From Nitrospira sp. (lineage in GTDB: Bacteria > Nitrospirota > Nitrospiria > Nitrospirales > Nitrospiraceae): a stretch of 57,536 nt of DNA. This document shows, in pieces, positions 6,953 to 16,245 of the stretch; positions within the stretch are counted from its first letter, which is position 1; every line of letters starts with the position of its first letter. Position numbers and translations under genes: made by a program. Under the pieces are notes generated by a model. It was not told the DNA's origin. It did not search any database and saw only the letters and a list, made by a program, of their open reading frames with translations. The stretch spans positions 5,706 to 63,241 of the forward strand of contig JAHFEW010000014.1 in NCBI GenBank assembly GCA_023248215.1. Direction: 5' to 3'.

Positions 6953-9352
6953 ATGAACGACTTGGACGCCCCGATACTCACGAATCTGCCCGTGCTCCCC
7001 CTGAAGCGAACGGTGTTGTTCCCCGGCACGATGATGCCCTTGACCGTCGGACGGGATCGTTCCGTTGCGGCCGTGGAAGCGGCGTTGAAAACCGAAGATA
7101 AGACGTTGCTCGTGGTGGCCCAGCGAAATGCGCAAATCGACCAGCCGTCGCTGGAAGATCTCTATACCATCGGCACGAAGGCCGTCATCAAACAAACGGC
7201 TCGGGCCTCGGAAGGTCATTACAATATTTTGATCCAGGGCTTGGAGCGGTTCGTGCTGTTGAAGCTCGACCAAATCGATCCCTATCTGCAGGCGCGGGTG
7301 AAACAGTTGCCTCCTCCCAGTGAACAGAGCACGGAGGTCGAAGCGCTGCACCGGGCGATCCTGGACATCATCACTGAACTGCCGAAACTCATCCAAACGC
7401 CTGGCGTCCATGAAGCGGTGGCGGCGCTCGGGACGGAGCAAGATCCCGTTGTGCTGGCCTATCGGATCGCCTCGTTGCTGAATCTCACCCTGGATGGCGA
7501 GCAGCAGTTGCTCGAAGCCTCCACACGCGCGGACCTGTTACGCGGGCTCTACGCCGCGCTGTCGCGCGAGGTGCAAATCCTCCAGTTGCGGGACAAGATC
7601 GCGAGCGAAGCCAGGGAGAAGCTGGGCAAGACCCAGCGGGAGTATCTCCTGCGTGAGCAGCTGAAAACGATTCAGCAGGAGCTGGGCGACAGCAATGGCG
7701 AAGAAGACGAGATCGGTGCGCTGAGACAACAAATTCAAGAGGCCGATCTTCCCGAACTGGTGCGGAAGGAAACGGACCGTGAACTCGCGCGGCTCGCCAA
7801 AACGCCAAGCGCCTCTCCCGAGCATCAAGTGATCCGGAGCTATTTGGAATTGGTGCTCGAACTGCCGTGGAACAAGGCCTCGGAAGAACATCTGGATCTC
7901 TCGCATGTCCGGAAGGTGTTGAACGAGGATCACTACGGCATCCAGGAAGTGAAAGAGCGCATCGTGGAGCATTTGGCGGTGCTGAAGTTGAACCCAGCCG
8001 CCAAGGCGCCGATCCTCTGCTTGGTCGGTCCTCCGGGCGTGGGAAAAACCAGTTTGGGGCAGTCCATTGCCAAGGCCATGGGGCGCACCTTCGAGCGTTT
8101 CAGTCTCGGCGGACTCCATGACGAAGGCGAACTGCGCGGCCACCGCCGCACCTACGTCGGCGCCCTTCCCGGCCGCATCATTCAAGCGGTGCGGCGCGCC
8201 GGGGTCAATAATCCGGTCATCATGCTGGATGAAGTGGACAAGCTCGGACGCGATTTCCGCGGCGATCCCGCGGCGGCATTACTGGAGATTTTGGACCCCG
8301 CGCAGAACCATACGTTCCGCGACCATTATCTCGATTTGCCGTTCGATCTGTCTAAGGTGTTTTTCATCACGACCGCCAATACCCTGGAGACCCTATCGCA
8401 ACCGTTGCTGGATCGCATGGAGATCATCCGGCTGAACGGGTATAGCGAGCGGGAAAAACGCGAGATCGCCGTTCGTTATCTCTGGCCGAGACGTCTGAAG
8501 GAAGCCGGATTGCGGACTGAAGACGTGAATCTGCCCGAGGCGGTGCTCGACCACATTATCGGCCGCTACACCCGCGAGTCCGGGGTGCGGCAGCTGGAGC
8601 AAATGTTGGGACGTCTCACGAGAAAAATCGCCGTGACGTTGGCGGACCAGCCTTCTGGCTCCGCTCCGGCCACGGTAGATATCACCTCGTCTCTGCTGGA
8701 CGAGTGGCTCGGACAGGAACGGTTCCAACCGGAAGAGGCGCGGAAGGACTTGCCGGCCGGTGTCGCCACCGGTCTCGCCTGGACTCCGACCGGCGGTGAC
8801 GTGCTCTATATTGAAACGAGCTTGCTGCCGGGCAGCCATGACATGACGCTGACGGGTCAGCTGGGCGATGTGATGCAGGAATCGGCTCGCGCGGCGCGTA
8901 GCTACCTGTGGAGCCATGCCGAGGCGATGGGCCTCGACATCTCCCGATTCAAACGGAACGGCGTACACATCCACGTGCCCTCCGGCGCCATTCCTAAGGA
9001 CGGCCCTTCGGCCGGTATTACCATGGCGACCGCGCTGGCCTCTGCCTATGTCGGCAAGCCGGTGCGTAGCGATACGGCGATGACCGGCGAGATCAGTCTG
9101 ACCGGACTGGTGCTGCCCGTGGGCGGCATCAAGGAGAAGGTCCTGGCGGCCCATCGGGCCGGTCTCCGGCGCATCATTCTGCCGAAGGCGAATGAGAAGG
9201 ATCTGAAGGAGATCCCCGCGGAAGTGCGTCAAGATTTGCAGATCTTCCTGGTCCAACGATTGGACGAAGTCCTGCGGGCCGCGTTCCACGAGGAACCGGC
9301 CCCTCGGCCTCAGCCTGAAGTTGGGGCCGGCACCTCCGTAGCCGGAACGTAA
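6953..9352 (+). CDS. lon: ATP-dependent endopeptidase La (Lon protease)
   Basis: Lon unfolds and degrades misfolded and regulatory proteins in the cytoplasm as a homohexamer. From the N-terminus there is a LON substrate-binding domain ([15 protein letters not shown] onward), a coiled helical linker, an AAA+ module with Walker [10 protein letters not shown] near residue 359 and Walker [10 protein letters not shown], and a serine-lysine protease domain with Ser686 in KDGPSAGIT and Lys729 in GGIKEK. The length of 799 residues is typical. I chose ATG 6953 because ggagg lies 6-7 bases upstream; an earlier in-frame ATG at 6926 has no such site. The C-terminal tail, rich in proline and alanine, is dispensable-looking. 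Confidence 0.97.
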   Translation: MNDLDAPILTNLPVLPLKRTVLFPGTMMPLTVGRDRSVAAVEAALKTEDKTLLVVAQRNAQIDQPSLEDLYTIGTKAVIKQTARASEGHYNILIQGLERFVLLKLDQIDPYLQARVKQLPPPSEQSTEVEALHRAILDIITELPKLIQTPGVHEAVAALGTEQDPVVLAYRIASLLNLTLDGEQQLLEASTRADLLRGLYAALSREVQILQLRDKIASEAREKLGKTQREYLLREQLKTIQQELGDSNGEEDEIGALRQQIQEADLPELVRKETDRELARLAKTPSASPEHQVIRSYLELVLELPWNKASEEHLDLSHVRKVLNEDHYGIQEVKERIVEHLAVLKLNPAAKAPILCLVGPPGVGKTSLGQSIAKAMGRTFERFSLGGLHDEGELRGHRRTYVGALPGRIIQAVRRAGVNNPVIMLDEVDKLGRDFRGDPAAALLEILDPAQNHTFRDHYLDLPFDLSKVFFITTANTLETLSQPLLDRMEIIRLNGYSEREKREIAVRYLWPRRLKEAGLRTEDVNLPEAVLDHIIGRYTRESGVRQLEQMLGRLTRKIAVTLADQPSGSAPATVDITSSLLDEWLGQERFQPEEARKDLPAGVATGLAWTPTGGDVLYIETSLLPGSHDMTLTGQLGDVMQESARAARSYLWSHAEAMGLDISRFKRNGVHIHVPSGAIPKDGPSAGITMATALASAYVGKPVRSDTAMTGEISLTGLVLPVGGIKEKVLAAHRAGLRRIILPKANEKDLKEIPAEVRQDLQIFLVQRLDEVLRAAFHEEPAPRPQPEVGAGTSVAGT

Positions 9353-9394
9353 CAGTTGGTTCTATGGTTCCGGTCCTGTAAGAAGCCGTTGGTT

Positions 9395-9445
9395 GGTGAG
9401 ACACAGGCATGGTAACGTATCCCCATCAACCTGTGTCTCATCACC
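9395..9445 (+). other. Long-stem hairpin between lon and msrB
   Basis: gagacacagg (9398-9407) pairs perfectly with cctgtgtctc (9430-9439), and ggt/acc pairs lie just outside the stem. The loop is 22 bases and there is no T-run, so it is not a typical terminator. It sits 20 bases before the msrB ribosome-binding region, which suggests an RNA structure or operator controlling msrB. Confidence 0.45.
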
Positions 9446-9466
9446 CAAGTGGAATGAGGGGGAATT

Positions 9467-9892
9467 ATGGGCGACAAGATCGATATCGGCCCGATTGTAA
9501 AGCTAACCAAACCCGAGAGTGAGTGGCAGAAGCAGCTCACGCCCGAGCAATATCAAGTGCTGCGGCATGAGGGGACCGAGCCACCGTTCAAGAACGCCCT
9601 ACACGACAATAAAAAGCCCGGCATCTACCAATGCGCCGGATGCGAGCTGCCGCTTTTCTCATCCGTTCATAAGTTCGACAGTGGCACGGGCTGGCCGAGC
9701 TTTTGGCAGCCGTTGGCACCTGAAGTCGTCGGCACCAAGACGGATTACAAGATCATCTTTCCCCGCACGGAAGTCCATTGCGCCCGTTGCGACGGCCATC
9801 AAGGGCACATCTTCAAGGACGGCCCACCCCCAACCGGACTGCGCTACTGTATCAATTCGGCGGCGCTGAAATTTATTCCGGCCCAACATTAA
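9467..9892 (+). CDS. msrB: Peptide-methionine (R)-S-oxide reductase
   Basis: MsrB reduces methionine-R-sulfoxide in oxidised proteins, using thioredoxin. The 141-residue protein has the structural zinc cysteines C56/C59 (CAGC) and C105/C108 (CARC), the substrate region SGTGWPSFW, and the catalytic Cys128 in GLRYCINS. GHIFKDGPPPTG is the usual loop before the active site. It has no signal peptide, so it is cytoplasmic and not fused to MsrA. gaggggg lies 5 bases before the ATG. It lies downstream of lon, separated by a long-stem hairpin, and may have its own promoter. Confidence 0.96.
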   Translation: MGDKIDIGPIVKLTKPESEWQKQLTPEQYQVLRHEGTEPPFKNALHDNKKPGIYQCAGCELPLFSSVHKFDSGTGWPSFWQPLAPEVVGTKTDYKIIFPRTEVHCARCDGHQGHIFKDGPPPTGLRYCINSAALKFIPAQH

Positions 9893-9973
9893 TCGAGCAC
9901 GTCTGTCTGAACTAAGACGGCCGTTGCCCAAGGAGTCCGGCACGGCATCGTCCCCGGAATGTGACGCTGAAGC

Positions 9974-10002
9974 TTGCTATTTGCCGATGCCCCTCCTAGA
10001 CT
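9974..10002 (+). promoter_or_regulatory. Candidate promoter with near-leaderless start
   Basis: TTGCTA (9974-9979), 17-base spacer, TAGACT (9997-10002). The predicted transcript start falls only a few bases before the ATG at 10013, and there is no ribosome-binding site there. The same -10 hexamer and spacing occur at 11240-11268. Confidence 0.45.
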
Positions 10003-10012
10003 ACCCCATCCC

Positions 10013-11194
10013 ATGTCCATCTTCTCGTCGATACGACCGACTTTCTGCCTCTTGATTGCCTGGGCTGCGGTCCTCGGTTGCTCACAGTCCTCCGACGTGA
10101 TCTCGACGAATCTCAATGCTTGCTTGATCGTGACCGAAGCCGATGTCGAGTTGGCCATCGGAACCCCCGTCGCCACGGGCGTGCGTCAAAACGACCGGCA
10201 ATGCCTCTACCAGGCCAAACGCAATCCACAAGAGACGGTGACGGTGGAACTCAATCCCGGGCCGGACGGGAACAAGAAGAGCCTGTTCCACGACCAGCGA
10301 TCGAAAACCGGCCATCAACCGGTCCCAGGAATCGGTGACGGAGCCTTCACGCTCCGATCTCCTATCGGCGGCATTCAGCTGACCTTTTTGAAGGACGATG
10401 CGCTGGTGACCTTGTCGCTCTCCTCTCCCAAACAAGCCAATCCGCAGGCTGCTGTCACGAGCCTCGCCAAGGTTGCCGCGACCAGGCTCGCAAGCCCACT
10501 CCCCACTGTTGCCACTGCGTCGGCCACCACTGCGCCGACTGGATCGGGCCTGACAGGCGGACCGTCACAATGGGCCGGTGATTGGTATGGGTGCGTCCCC
10601 GTCGGATTGATGTATGGCAAGGGCCATCTCGCCCTGAGCGAGCGTGCCGACTGGACCCTGACGACTGCGGTGGTGATGCCGGGAACGGTGGTGGCAGACC
10701 GCGGACGTTGGCAAGCCGAATCGTACCAGGAAATTCTTCACGGAACCTATCAGGTCGCGGGGAACGATCGTTTCTCGACGACCGGCATCCTGAGTGTCAC
10801 CTGGAACAAGCTCCCGAAGAACCAAGGGCCGAATAAGTTCGATCCGCTCCTCTGGCAATCATTCGGGGCCATCCCACGCAAAATCGCCGTCAAGCGTCTG
10901 ACGCCGGTGGAACCGGCTCTCGTGGGCACCTGGGAAGGCTCGGCCAAGTTCGTCGATCGGCAGGAGGAGTTTGTCTGGACGATTACCTCAGCTAACGTGT
11001 CGGAGTTTTACAAGGCGACATCCCAGACAGGCCGGATCGAGCCGGAACAGGATCGGTTCAAGCTGGTCGCCTCTCAGAGCAAAAGGCCTCCCCTTTCGAT
11101 GCGTGTTCTGGCCCAAGACAAAATGGAGTTGACCGACAATAGCGGCACGGTCTCCCAATGGAACAGGAATGAAAAGCTGCTGTCTCGTTGTTAG
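10013..11194 (+). CDS. Putative lipoprotein of unknown function
   Basis: Starting at ATG 10013 the protein has a signal peptide and a lipobox-like AAVLGCSQ, so Cys23 is the likely lipidation site. Residues 35-150 contain an ACLIVTEADVELAIG start and a CLYQ strand, loosely like DUF3558-type domains of lipoproteins. A threonine- and alanine-rich linker (around 170-185) joins it to a C-terminal half rich in W and G strands (WAGDWYGC, GTWEGSAKF, WTITSANVSEFYKA) that looks like a lipocalin-type small barrel. I cannot assign a function. The start lacks a ribosome-binding site but lies just after a strong -10 element, so the mRNA may be nearly leaderless. Confidence 0.8.
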   Translation: MSIFSSIRPTFCLLIAWAAVLGCSQSSDVISTNLNACLIVTEADVELAIGTPVATGVRQNDRQCLYQAKRNPQETVTVELNPGPDGNKKSLFHDQRSKTGHQPVPGIGDGAFTLRSPIGGIQLTFLKDDALVTLSLSSPKQANPQAAVTSLAKVAATRLASPLPTVATASATTAPTGSGLTGGPSQWAGDWYGCVPVGLMYGKGHLALSERADWTLTTAVVMPGTVVADRGRWQAESYQEILHGTYQVAGNDRFSTTGILSVTWNKLPKNQGPNKFDPLLWQSFGAIPRKIAVKRLTPVEPALVGTWEGSAKFVDRQEEFVWTITSANVSEFYKATSQTGRIEPEQDRFKLVASQSKRPPLSMRVLAQDKMELTDNSGTVSQWNRNEKLLSRC

Positions 11195-11239
11195 CCCGCC
11201 TGGTTCATCACCCTCAACCGATATTCTCCGATCACGCGC

Positions 11240-11268
11240 TTGACTGCTTTTTCGCCGGTCGATAGACT
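11240..11268 (+). promoter_or_regulatory. Candidate promoter giving a leaderless mRNA
   Basis: TTGACT (11240-11245), 17-base spacer, TAGACT (11263-11268). The ATG at 11275 is 7 bases after the -10 box, exactly where transcription would begin. Confidence 0.5.
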
Positions 11269-11274
11269 GTTTCC

Positions 11275-11676
11275 ATGGTCGGTTTTTTCCTCACTGCCCT
11301 GCTCCTGACTGCCACGCCGCTGTCGGCGGCGAAAGATCATGCCATGCCGCTTGAAGACCTAGGCCGTCCCGTCGCGAATGAAGCGTTCGACAAGACCATG
11401 CCTGGAAGCCTCCTGCGCGGGTTGTTCGACCAGGCCTTGGCGACTCTACAGGAATACGTTGAGGTGGAAGGGACTCTGCCGTCTCATGAACCGCGGCGTG
11501 TAGGAGAATTCCGCCTGAAATTTTTCCCGCAAGGCAAATCGCTCTCGCAGGACCATCTGTCCGCCGAAGGATCGTTCCGCCTCACACCAGATGCCGACCA
11601 GCAGGAATTCACCCTTCGTTTCAAATCTTCCAAGAATCCACAGCGCCCAGTTCCGCCTCTCAGCGACGTGCTCTAA
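11275..11676 (+). CDS. Small secreted protein of unknown function
   Basis: The 133-residue product begins with a signal peptide (FFLTALLLTATPLSA, then AKDH). The mature part contains a helix (EAFDKTMPGSLLRGLFDQAL) and strands with VEVEGTL, GEFRLKFFPQGKS and AEGSFRLTPD that suggest a small beta-rich periplasmic domain. I recognise no family. The promoter places transcription initiation at or next to the ATG, and there is no ribosome-binding site, so translation may start on a leaderless message. It shares this arrangement with the preceding lipoprotein gene. Confidence 0.7.
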   Translation: MVGFFLTALLLTATPLSAAKDHAMPLEDLGRPVANEAFDKTMPGSLLRGLFDQALATLQEYVEVEGTLPSHEPRRVGEFRLKFFPQGKSLSQDHLSAEGSFRLTPDADQQEFTLRFKSSKNPQRPVPPLSDVL

Positions 11677-11707
11677 AATCTCTGAATAATTCCTCTCTGT
11701 TCTCTCT

Positions 11708-12225
11708 TCACGCCTCACTCCGATCCGGACTCCCCTCATCTACCCCGACGGGGGCATCTCGACCACGGGCCTTGGATGGACAACCGGTCCACCATGTCTT
11801 ACCCACTCGGTCGGGCGTGCCGGGCCGGAGCACCACAGAATTGCTCCCGTTGATCACATCACCCTTGCCGTTCTCGCTCTTGACGAGTGCATAACCGGGG
11901 CATAGAATAAACACTCGTTCACGATCCGCCTCATTCTGGAGGTGGTAGCTATGATCTTCCGTGGAGCGCAAATCCACCGGGATGGACATGGCAAGTGCGG
12001 CCTCCTCCCCAAACGAACTCTTTCCAGCAATAGCGCCGAGTTGTCTTCTTCGGGCGTGCTGGCGCCCAGTGGGGTGACCCTCCCCAACTTCTGGCCGCGC
12101 GTGATCGTCTCCAACCGCGAGGGGCAGCATGTGGCCGGCTGTCAGGGCCGGAATCCGTTCCATGTGCGCGAGCAAGATGTCTGGGGACACCTGCCGGAGG
12201 TGCCCATACGTTACGTAATTGCAAC
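11708..12225 (-). pseudogene. Degraded gene of unknown family with two frameshifts
   Basis: On the minus strand, protein-like sequence moves between two frames. It starts as YVTYGHLRQVSPDILLAHME and runs to about 12118, changes frame to continue ETITRGQKLGRVTPLGAS, and changes back near 12025 to give FGEEAALAMSIPVDLRST and a tail with VVLRPGTPDRVGKTWW. The two shifts compensate. An in-frame TAA closes the frame upstream near 12265. The TYGHL stretch resembles the end of some tyrosine recombinases, but this is weak. Either the gene is dead or the sequence has indel errors. The rest of the 11677-12397 gap shows nothing convincing. Confidence 0.4.
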
Positions 12226-12397
12226 CAGTCTCATGTCGACCGCACTGTTATTGGATGGGCTCTCGTTGAACGCTCGGAGCAGAGGAACCAACGCCCTCGC
12301 CACAATGCAGCACTACGCACCAGTGCGGCGTATGGCATAGTGGCGTGAAGGCGCGCGGAGAAAGGACTCGCGCGGTTCGCGCGCGAGGGAGTGGCTT

Positions 12398-12577
12398 ATG
12401 TCAGGGATATATTGGGGAATCGTGGCATGGCTCTTGGCGATGGTGGCAACCTTGTTCGTCTGCGTAGACATCATGTATTCCAAGACGAAGGGGTCGTCCA
12501 ATGCATCAAGCGGCAGAGTCGAGGAGCCGAATGAGGCAGTCAGGCAAGCCTCAGCCGGCTCCCGTCAGGCTGCATAG
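12398..12577 (+). CDS. 59-residue single-span membrane protein
   Basis: ATG at 12398 is preceded by gcgagggagtggctt, a good ribosome-binding site. The product starts MSGIYWGIVAWLLAMVATLF, a single membrane helix, followed by VCVDIMYSKTKG and a short polar tail rich in S, E and A ending in RQAA. It falls below usual gene-length cut-offs. It resembles in size and plan the gene at 12944, which lies just past a copy of the dispersed element. Function unknown. Confidence 0.55.
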   Translation: MSGIYWGIVAWLLAMVATLFVCVDIMYSKTKGSSNASSGRVEEPNEAVRQASAGSRQAA

Positions 12578-12670
12578 GTGCACCCGAAAGGCCTAAGCAG
12601 GCTGCGGAATCTATTTTGGTGCCCGCACGGCTCAGTGACCTGGAGGTCTGGGTCCAGGGGAGAGGACCAA

Positions 12671-12909
12671 GCGGGATACGCAAAAAGGCCGTCCAGCGCG
12701 ACCGCAGGGACGCGAGGGGGCGGGGCGTGTCCTTCTTACCCCCCGTCCGAGCCTGCCGAAACAGGCTCTGTTCCCATGGACGTACGTTGAGCCTCCGAGG
12801 TTCACGACGCGCTGAATAAAGCGCGTCACGTTTGTGAACGCCGTCGAGATAGTGAGGCGGCAGTGTCTTGTGAGAACAAAGCTGGAGGCCTTTTTTAGCA
12901 TTCCGCGAG
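12671..12909 (+). repeat. Dispersed CAGGATGG element, long copy D
   Basis: The left end is gcgggatacgcaaaaaggcc at 12671-12690 and the right end is ggaggccttttttagcattc, ending near 12904. Internal landmarks shared with copies B and F are gagcctgccgaaacaggctc (hairpin, 12749-12768), cacgtttgtgaacgc and gagaacaaagctgg. It is more diverged at both ends than copies E and G. It lies about 95 bases downstream of the 12398 gene. Confidence 0.7.
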
Positions 12910-12943
12910 ACGATTTTCGTTGTTCAGTCAACGGAGGTGCCCT

Positions 12944-13111
12944 ATGGTCGAGATCATTGGTCTCGGAACGATGATCGCGCTTGTGTGGCTGCTCGCCTGG
13001 TCGATGGCGGGTGAGAGTGAGTCTGAGAAGAGGCGGATTGGTGCGTCTCGTGAGGGCGGTCGCTCCGTCGGAAGCCTCGCACACGAAACACGAACCAGGC
13101 ACGCAGCCTAA
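12944..13111 (+). CDS. 55-residue single-span membrane protein
   Basis: ATG 12944 follows acggaggtgcccta, a clear ribosome-binding site; an earlier in-frame start at 12920 is less likely. The product has one membrane helix (MIALVWLLAWSMA) and then a basic, serine-rich tail with EKRRIGASREGGRS. Same plan as the 12398 gene. Function unknown; the strong ribosome-binding site is the main support. Confidence 0.55.
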   Translation: MVEIIGLGTMIALVWLLAWSMAGESESEKRRIGASREGGRSVGSLAHETRTRHAA

Positions 13112-13265
13112 TCTTGGATTTCTTCCGGGCACATGCACAACCCGGTGCGTCCTCTTGCTCCGGCAAGAGAGACGTGGAGGGAAGGTGTAGGTTTGTCCCG
13201 CGTGCCGCTCTACCAGAGGGAAGAGGCCTGCGGATGACGGAGGGTTTGTCTTGTGATGGGGAGTG

Positions 13266-14549
13266 TCAGGTAAGAATCTGCGGTTGCCCGATCCCGGCAA
13301 TGACCTCTTCCGTGATCACCACGGATTTCACCCCGCCCAGCGCCGGGACGTCATACATGAGGTCCAACATCACCTCTTCCAGGATCGTGCGTAGCGCCCG
13401 TGCCCCGGTTTTCATCACGGCCGCCCGGCGGGCGACGGCTTTGACCGCGGAATCGGTAAACTGGAGCTCGACCCCTTCGATCTCGAAGAGGGCCTGATAC
13501 TGCTTCACCAACGCGTTGCGTGGCTCCGTCAGGACGCGAATGAGCGCAGGCACATCGAGGTCTGACAGGGTGCTCAGGACAGGGAAGCGGCCCACAAACT
13601 CGGGAATGAGTCCGAATTTCAGCAGATCATCGGATTGCACGCGGCGCAGCACGTCGGTGTGGCCGTCGATCTCGACTGCGGGACTGATCGCTCCAAACCC
13701 CAGTCGCTTGGGCATCGTCCGTTGGGCAATGATCTGATCCAACCCGACGAACGCCCCGCCCGCGATGAACAGAATGTTCGTCGTGTCCACACGAATGTAG
13801 TCTTGTTCAGGATGCTTCCGTCCGCCTTTGGGCGGCACATTGCAGATCGTCCCTTCGACCAGCTTCAGGAGCGCCTGCTGCACACCCTCGCCTGACACAT
13901 CGCGTGTCAGGGACGGATTCTCCGACTTGCGACTGATCTTGTCGATTTCATCGATGTAGATGATGCCGGTCTCGGCGCGTGTGACGTCGTAATCGCAGCT
14001 CTGCAGCAGCTTGAGGACGACGTTCTCGACATCCTCGCCCACGTACCCGGCCTCCGTCAGGGCCGTGGCATCCGCAATGGTGAAGGGCACATGAAGGATG
14101 CGAGCCAGGGTCTGGGACAGGAGTGTCTTCCCCGTTCCGGTCGATCCAATCATCAGAATGTTGCCCTTTTGGAGGTCGACGTGTTTGAGCCGCTCCCGGT
14201 TCACAATACGTTTGTAATGATTGTGGACCGCAACGGAGAGGATTTTCTTGGCGCGATCCTGCCCAATCACATAGTCATCAAGCGTCGCTTTGATGTCGGT
14301 CGGCTTGGGGATCACGAGCGGCAGGGACGAGGACGAACCCTGCGTGCCATGATTCGTGTCTTTGCTCAGGGACAGGGCACAGCGCTGAATGCATTCCTCA
14401 CAGATCAACAGCGCAGACGTCGTCTGGCAGGAATGGCAGGTGTATGGTTCGGGACTGGTGATGAGGTGCTGAACCGCGTCCTGATGCTTGCCGCAGAATG
14501 AACAGAGACGCTCTGGTTTCTGCGAAGGATGCCGCGTGTCCCAGAACAC
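13266..14549 (-). CDS. clpX: ClpX-type AAA+ unfoldase with an expanded cysteine cluster
   Basis: ClpX unfolds tagged proteins and feeds them to ClpP. I chose GTG 14549, with cggagg 9 bases upstream, which gives 427 residues, the usual ClpX length. The N-terminal zinc domain has the standard C16/C19/C38/C41 spacing, but it is followed by three further cysteines (C50, C53, C57 in [11 protein letters not shown]), like a partial duplication of the second zinc knuckle. Walker A is GSTGTGKT near 136-142, the pore loop is GYVGEDVE and the docking loop reads LGFGA. No clpP or tig is adjacent, unlike the classical tig-clpP-clpX order, so this may be a second paralogue with its own adaptors. Confidence 0.9.
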   Translation of the reverse strand: MFWDTRHPSQKPERLCSFCGKHQDAVQHLITSPEPYTCHSCQTTSALLICEECIQRCALSLSKDTNHGTQGSSSSLPLVIPKPTDIKATLDDYVIGQDRAKKILSVAVHNHYKRIVNRERLKHVDLQKGNILMIGSTGTGKTLLSQTLARILHVPFTIADATALTEAGYVGEDVENVVLKLLQSCDYDVTRAETGIIYIDEIDKISRKSENPSLTRDVSGEGVQQALLKLVEGTICNVPPKGGRKHPEQDYIRVDTTNILFIAGGAFVGLDQIIAQRTMPKRLGFGAISPAVEIDGHTDVLRRVQSDDLLKFGLIPEFVGRFPVLSTLSDLDVPALIRVLTEPRNALVKQYQALFEIEGVELQFTDSAVKAVARRAAVMKTGARALRTILEEVMLDLMYDVPALGGVKSVVITEEVIAGIGQPQILT

Positions 14550-14799
14550 AGCTTTTTCCTCCGTGCTGCCAGGTGAACGGGCGTGGCGATGCGTTATCTT
14601 ATGCCTCACCCACGCTGAACTGCAAGCGGGCGACGATCTGAGTTTGCTCCCGACCAGAGGTTTCCTCAATCTATCCGCACAGGAACAATCAGAGATGAAA
14701 GAGAGTGCGAAAGGACGCCGGGATGCCGGCCCAGGCAGATGGAAGGGTGTGGGAGGAATTCCCCGTGAACGGGGCAGAGGCGATGCGACTTGAGAGGAT

Positions 14800-15549
14800 T
14801 TAGAAGCGGAACCCGAGACCGCCCGAAATGATGTGCGTGCGATAATTCAGCGTGAACGAGGGGCCGTGTGATCCATTTGCGAGTTCACTTTCCCACTGAT
14901 AATTTGCGACGAAATATTTGTATTCCGTAAACAGAAACACACGGTCGCTCACGTTCGCGCGCACACCGCCGAGAAACTGATAGGCAAACGCGCCGTCGCC
15001 CGCGTTCTCACGGATGACACCGATCGTGCTCTGTTGGAGATTCAAATCCCGTGCGAACCCTCCGGACAACCCCGCCCCGACACCGATATAGGGCTGAATG
15101 ACCTCGCCAGGATAACGCAGCAACAGATTCGCCATGGCATTGATGGACTGGAGGCGGAAATTCGCGCTGCGCGTCACACCGCCAGTTGTGGCCATGGGCG
15201 CATTGACCTTTCCGTCGAGTCCGGAAAATTCGGCCTCCAGTCCCACGACACGCCCAGCGAACGCCGGGAACACACCGACTTTCAATCCGCCGCCCAGCCC
15301 TCCCTGCACGTCGGTGTTCGTGAAGGGGTCGTCCTGCAGTCTTACCGGACGATTAAGGGGAAAACTGCCCTGCATGAAGAGACTCACATAGAACTCGGTC
15401 TTCTCCTTTGCCTGTGAGGCATCGGGCACCGATGCCGGAGCCTTGCCGGCACTCGAAGCAGGATCGGCTGCCAGGGCAGCAGAGGGACTCCCCCCGAAGA
15501 GCAAACAACTAAACATCAACGCAGCCACCGACACTCTTGTTGATCGCAT
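14800..15549 (-). CDS. Outer-membrane beta-barrel protein
   Basis: The 249-residue precursor has a signal peptide ending near ALA and a mature part with alternating amphipathic strands: [82 protein letters not shown], and the closing strand [10 protein letters not shown] with the terminal phenylalanine typical of outer-membrane proteins. This is the eight-stranded OmpA-like/OMP_b-brl pattern. A role in outer-membrane structure or adhesion is possible, but none can be assigned. It stands alone between clpX and a decayed regulator gene. Confidence 0.82.
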   Translation of the reverse strand: MRSTRVSVAALMFSCLLFGGSPSAALAADPASSAGKAPASVPDASQAKEKTEFYVSLFMQGSFPLNRPVRLQDDPFTNTDVQGGLGGGLKVGVFPAFAGRVVGLEAEFSGLDGKVNAPMATTGGVTRSANFRLQSINAMANLLLRYPGEVIQPYIGVGAGLSGGFARDLNLQQSTIGVIRENAGDGAFAYQFLGGVRANVSDRVFLFTEYKYFVANYQWESELANGSHGPSFTLNYRTHIISGGLGFRF

Positions 15550-15723
15550 TGATCTCTCCTTTGGGTGAGCAGCGCGGCAGGACCGAACCGGTCTGCATCA
15601 TGTCACTCATAACACGGGAGCTCTGCGTGACAAACAGATTCGGCGGTTTCCACGGAGATGTCGCACGCAGCAGGCTTCCGTAACGCCCGCGCCAGGAAAC
15701 CTTTCCGACAGTGAGAAGGAAGG

Positions 15724-16100
15724 CTATCGTGCAGGAATGGAATGGCCGTAGTAGGAGGCAAAAGGTTCGTGGATTTTTCCCGCCAGTAATCGCGGGGTGT
15801 AGGGCTTAGGAAGAAACCACCCGCCCATGACGCCATCGAAATTGGGCTCCGACACCAGGCCGGATAGAAAGAGAACGGGAAGATCATGATAAAAGGATCG
15901 AAGCCGTTGAGCCAGCGTCGGTCCGGACATGATTGGCATCACGATATCTGCTTCGAGATCCCGACCCGTTCCGGTCCCGCCTCGAAGATTCGTACGGCTT
16001 CGTCACCGCTGGTGGCTCACAGCACGCGAAAGCCTTGCATCTCCAACATGGTGCCGGTGAGATCGCACAGCGCCCTCTCGTTCTCCACGAGCAATACCAT
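15724..16100 (-). pseudogene. Response-regulator receiver domain, inactivated
   Basis: The minus strand reads GMVLLVENERALCDLTGTML and EMQGFRVL, then hits TGA at 16017-16019. The same frame continues with ATSGDEAVRIFEAGPERV. A frameshift near 15950 leads into a second frame, ADIVMPIMSGPTLAQRLRSF, followed by VLFLSGL and LPKPYTPRLL. Together these are a nearly complete CheY-like receiver with the phosphoacceptor D in ADIVMP and the K in PKPY. A stop plus a frameshift make a working product very unlikely. It could be the C-terminal receiver left from a hybrid kinase. The flanks 15550-15723 and 16101-16245 show nothing else. Confidence 0.75.
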
Positions 16101-16245
16101 GCCCTGAAGGGAATCTGTCGTGATAGAAGCCGGCTGCGGGTGCGTCATAGGTGCAGGTGATGATCTCGACAGTCACCCGTAGCATGCCGAATGCATTGCG
16201 TCAAAACGACCAGACCTCTAACGCATGGCTGGGTCCGTCCGCGTG

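Noticed and set aside
12632-13300. 222-codon minus-strand frame across the 12.6-13.3 kb region
   Set aside because: It runs through the dispersed-element copy D and low-complexity sequence; no motif, and it conflicts with two small genes that have good ribosome-binding sites.
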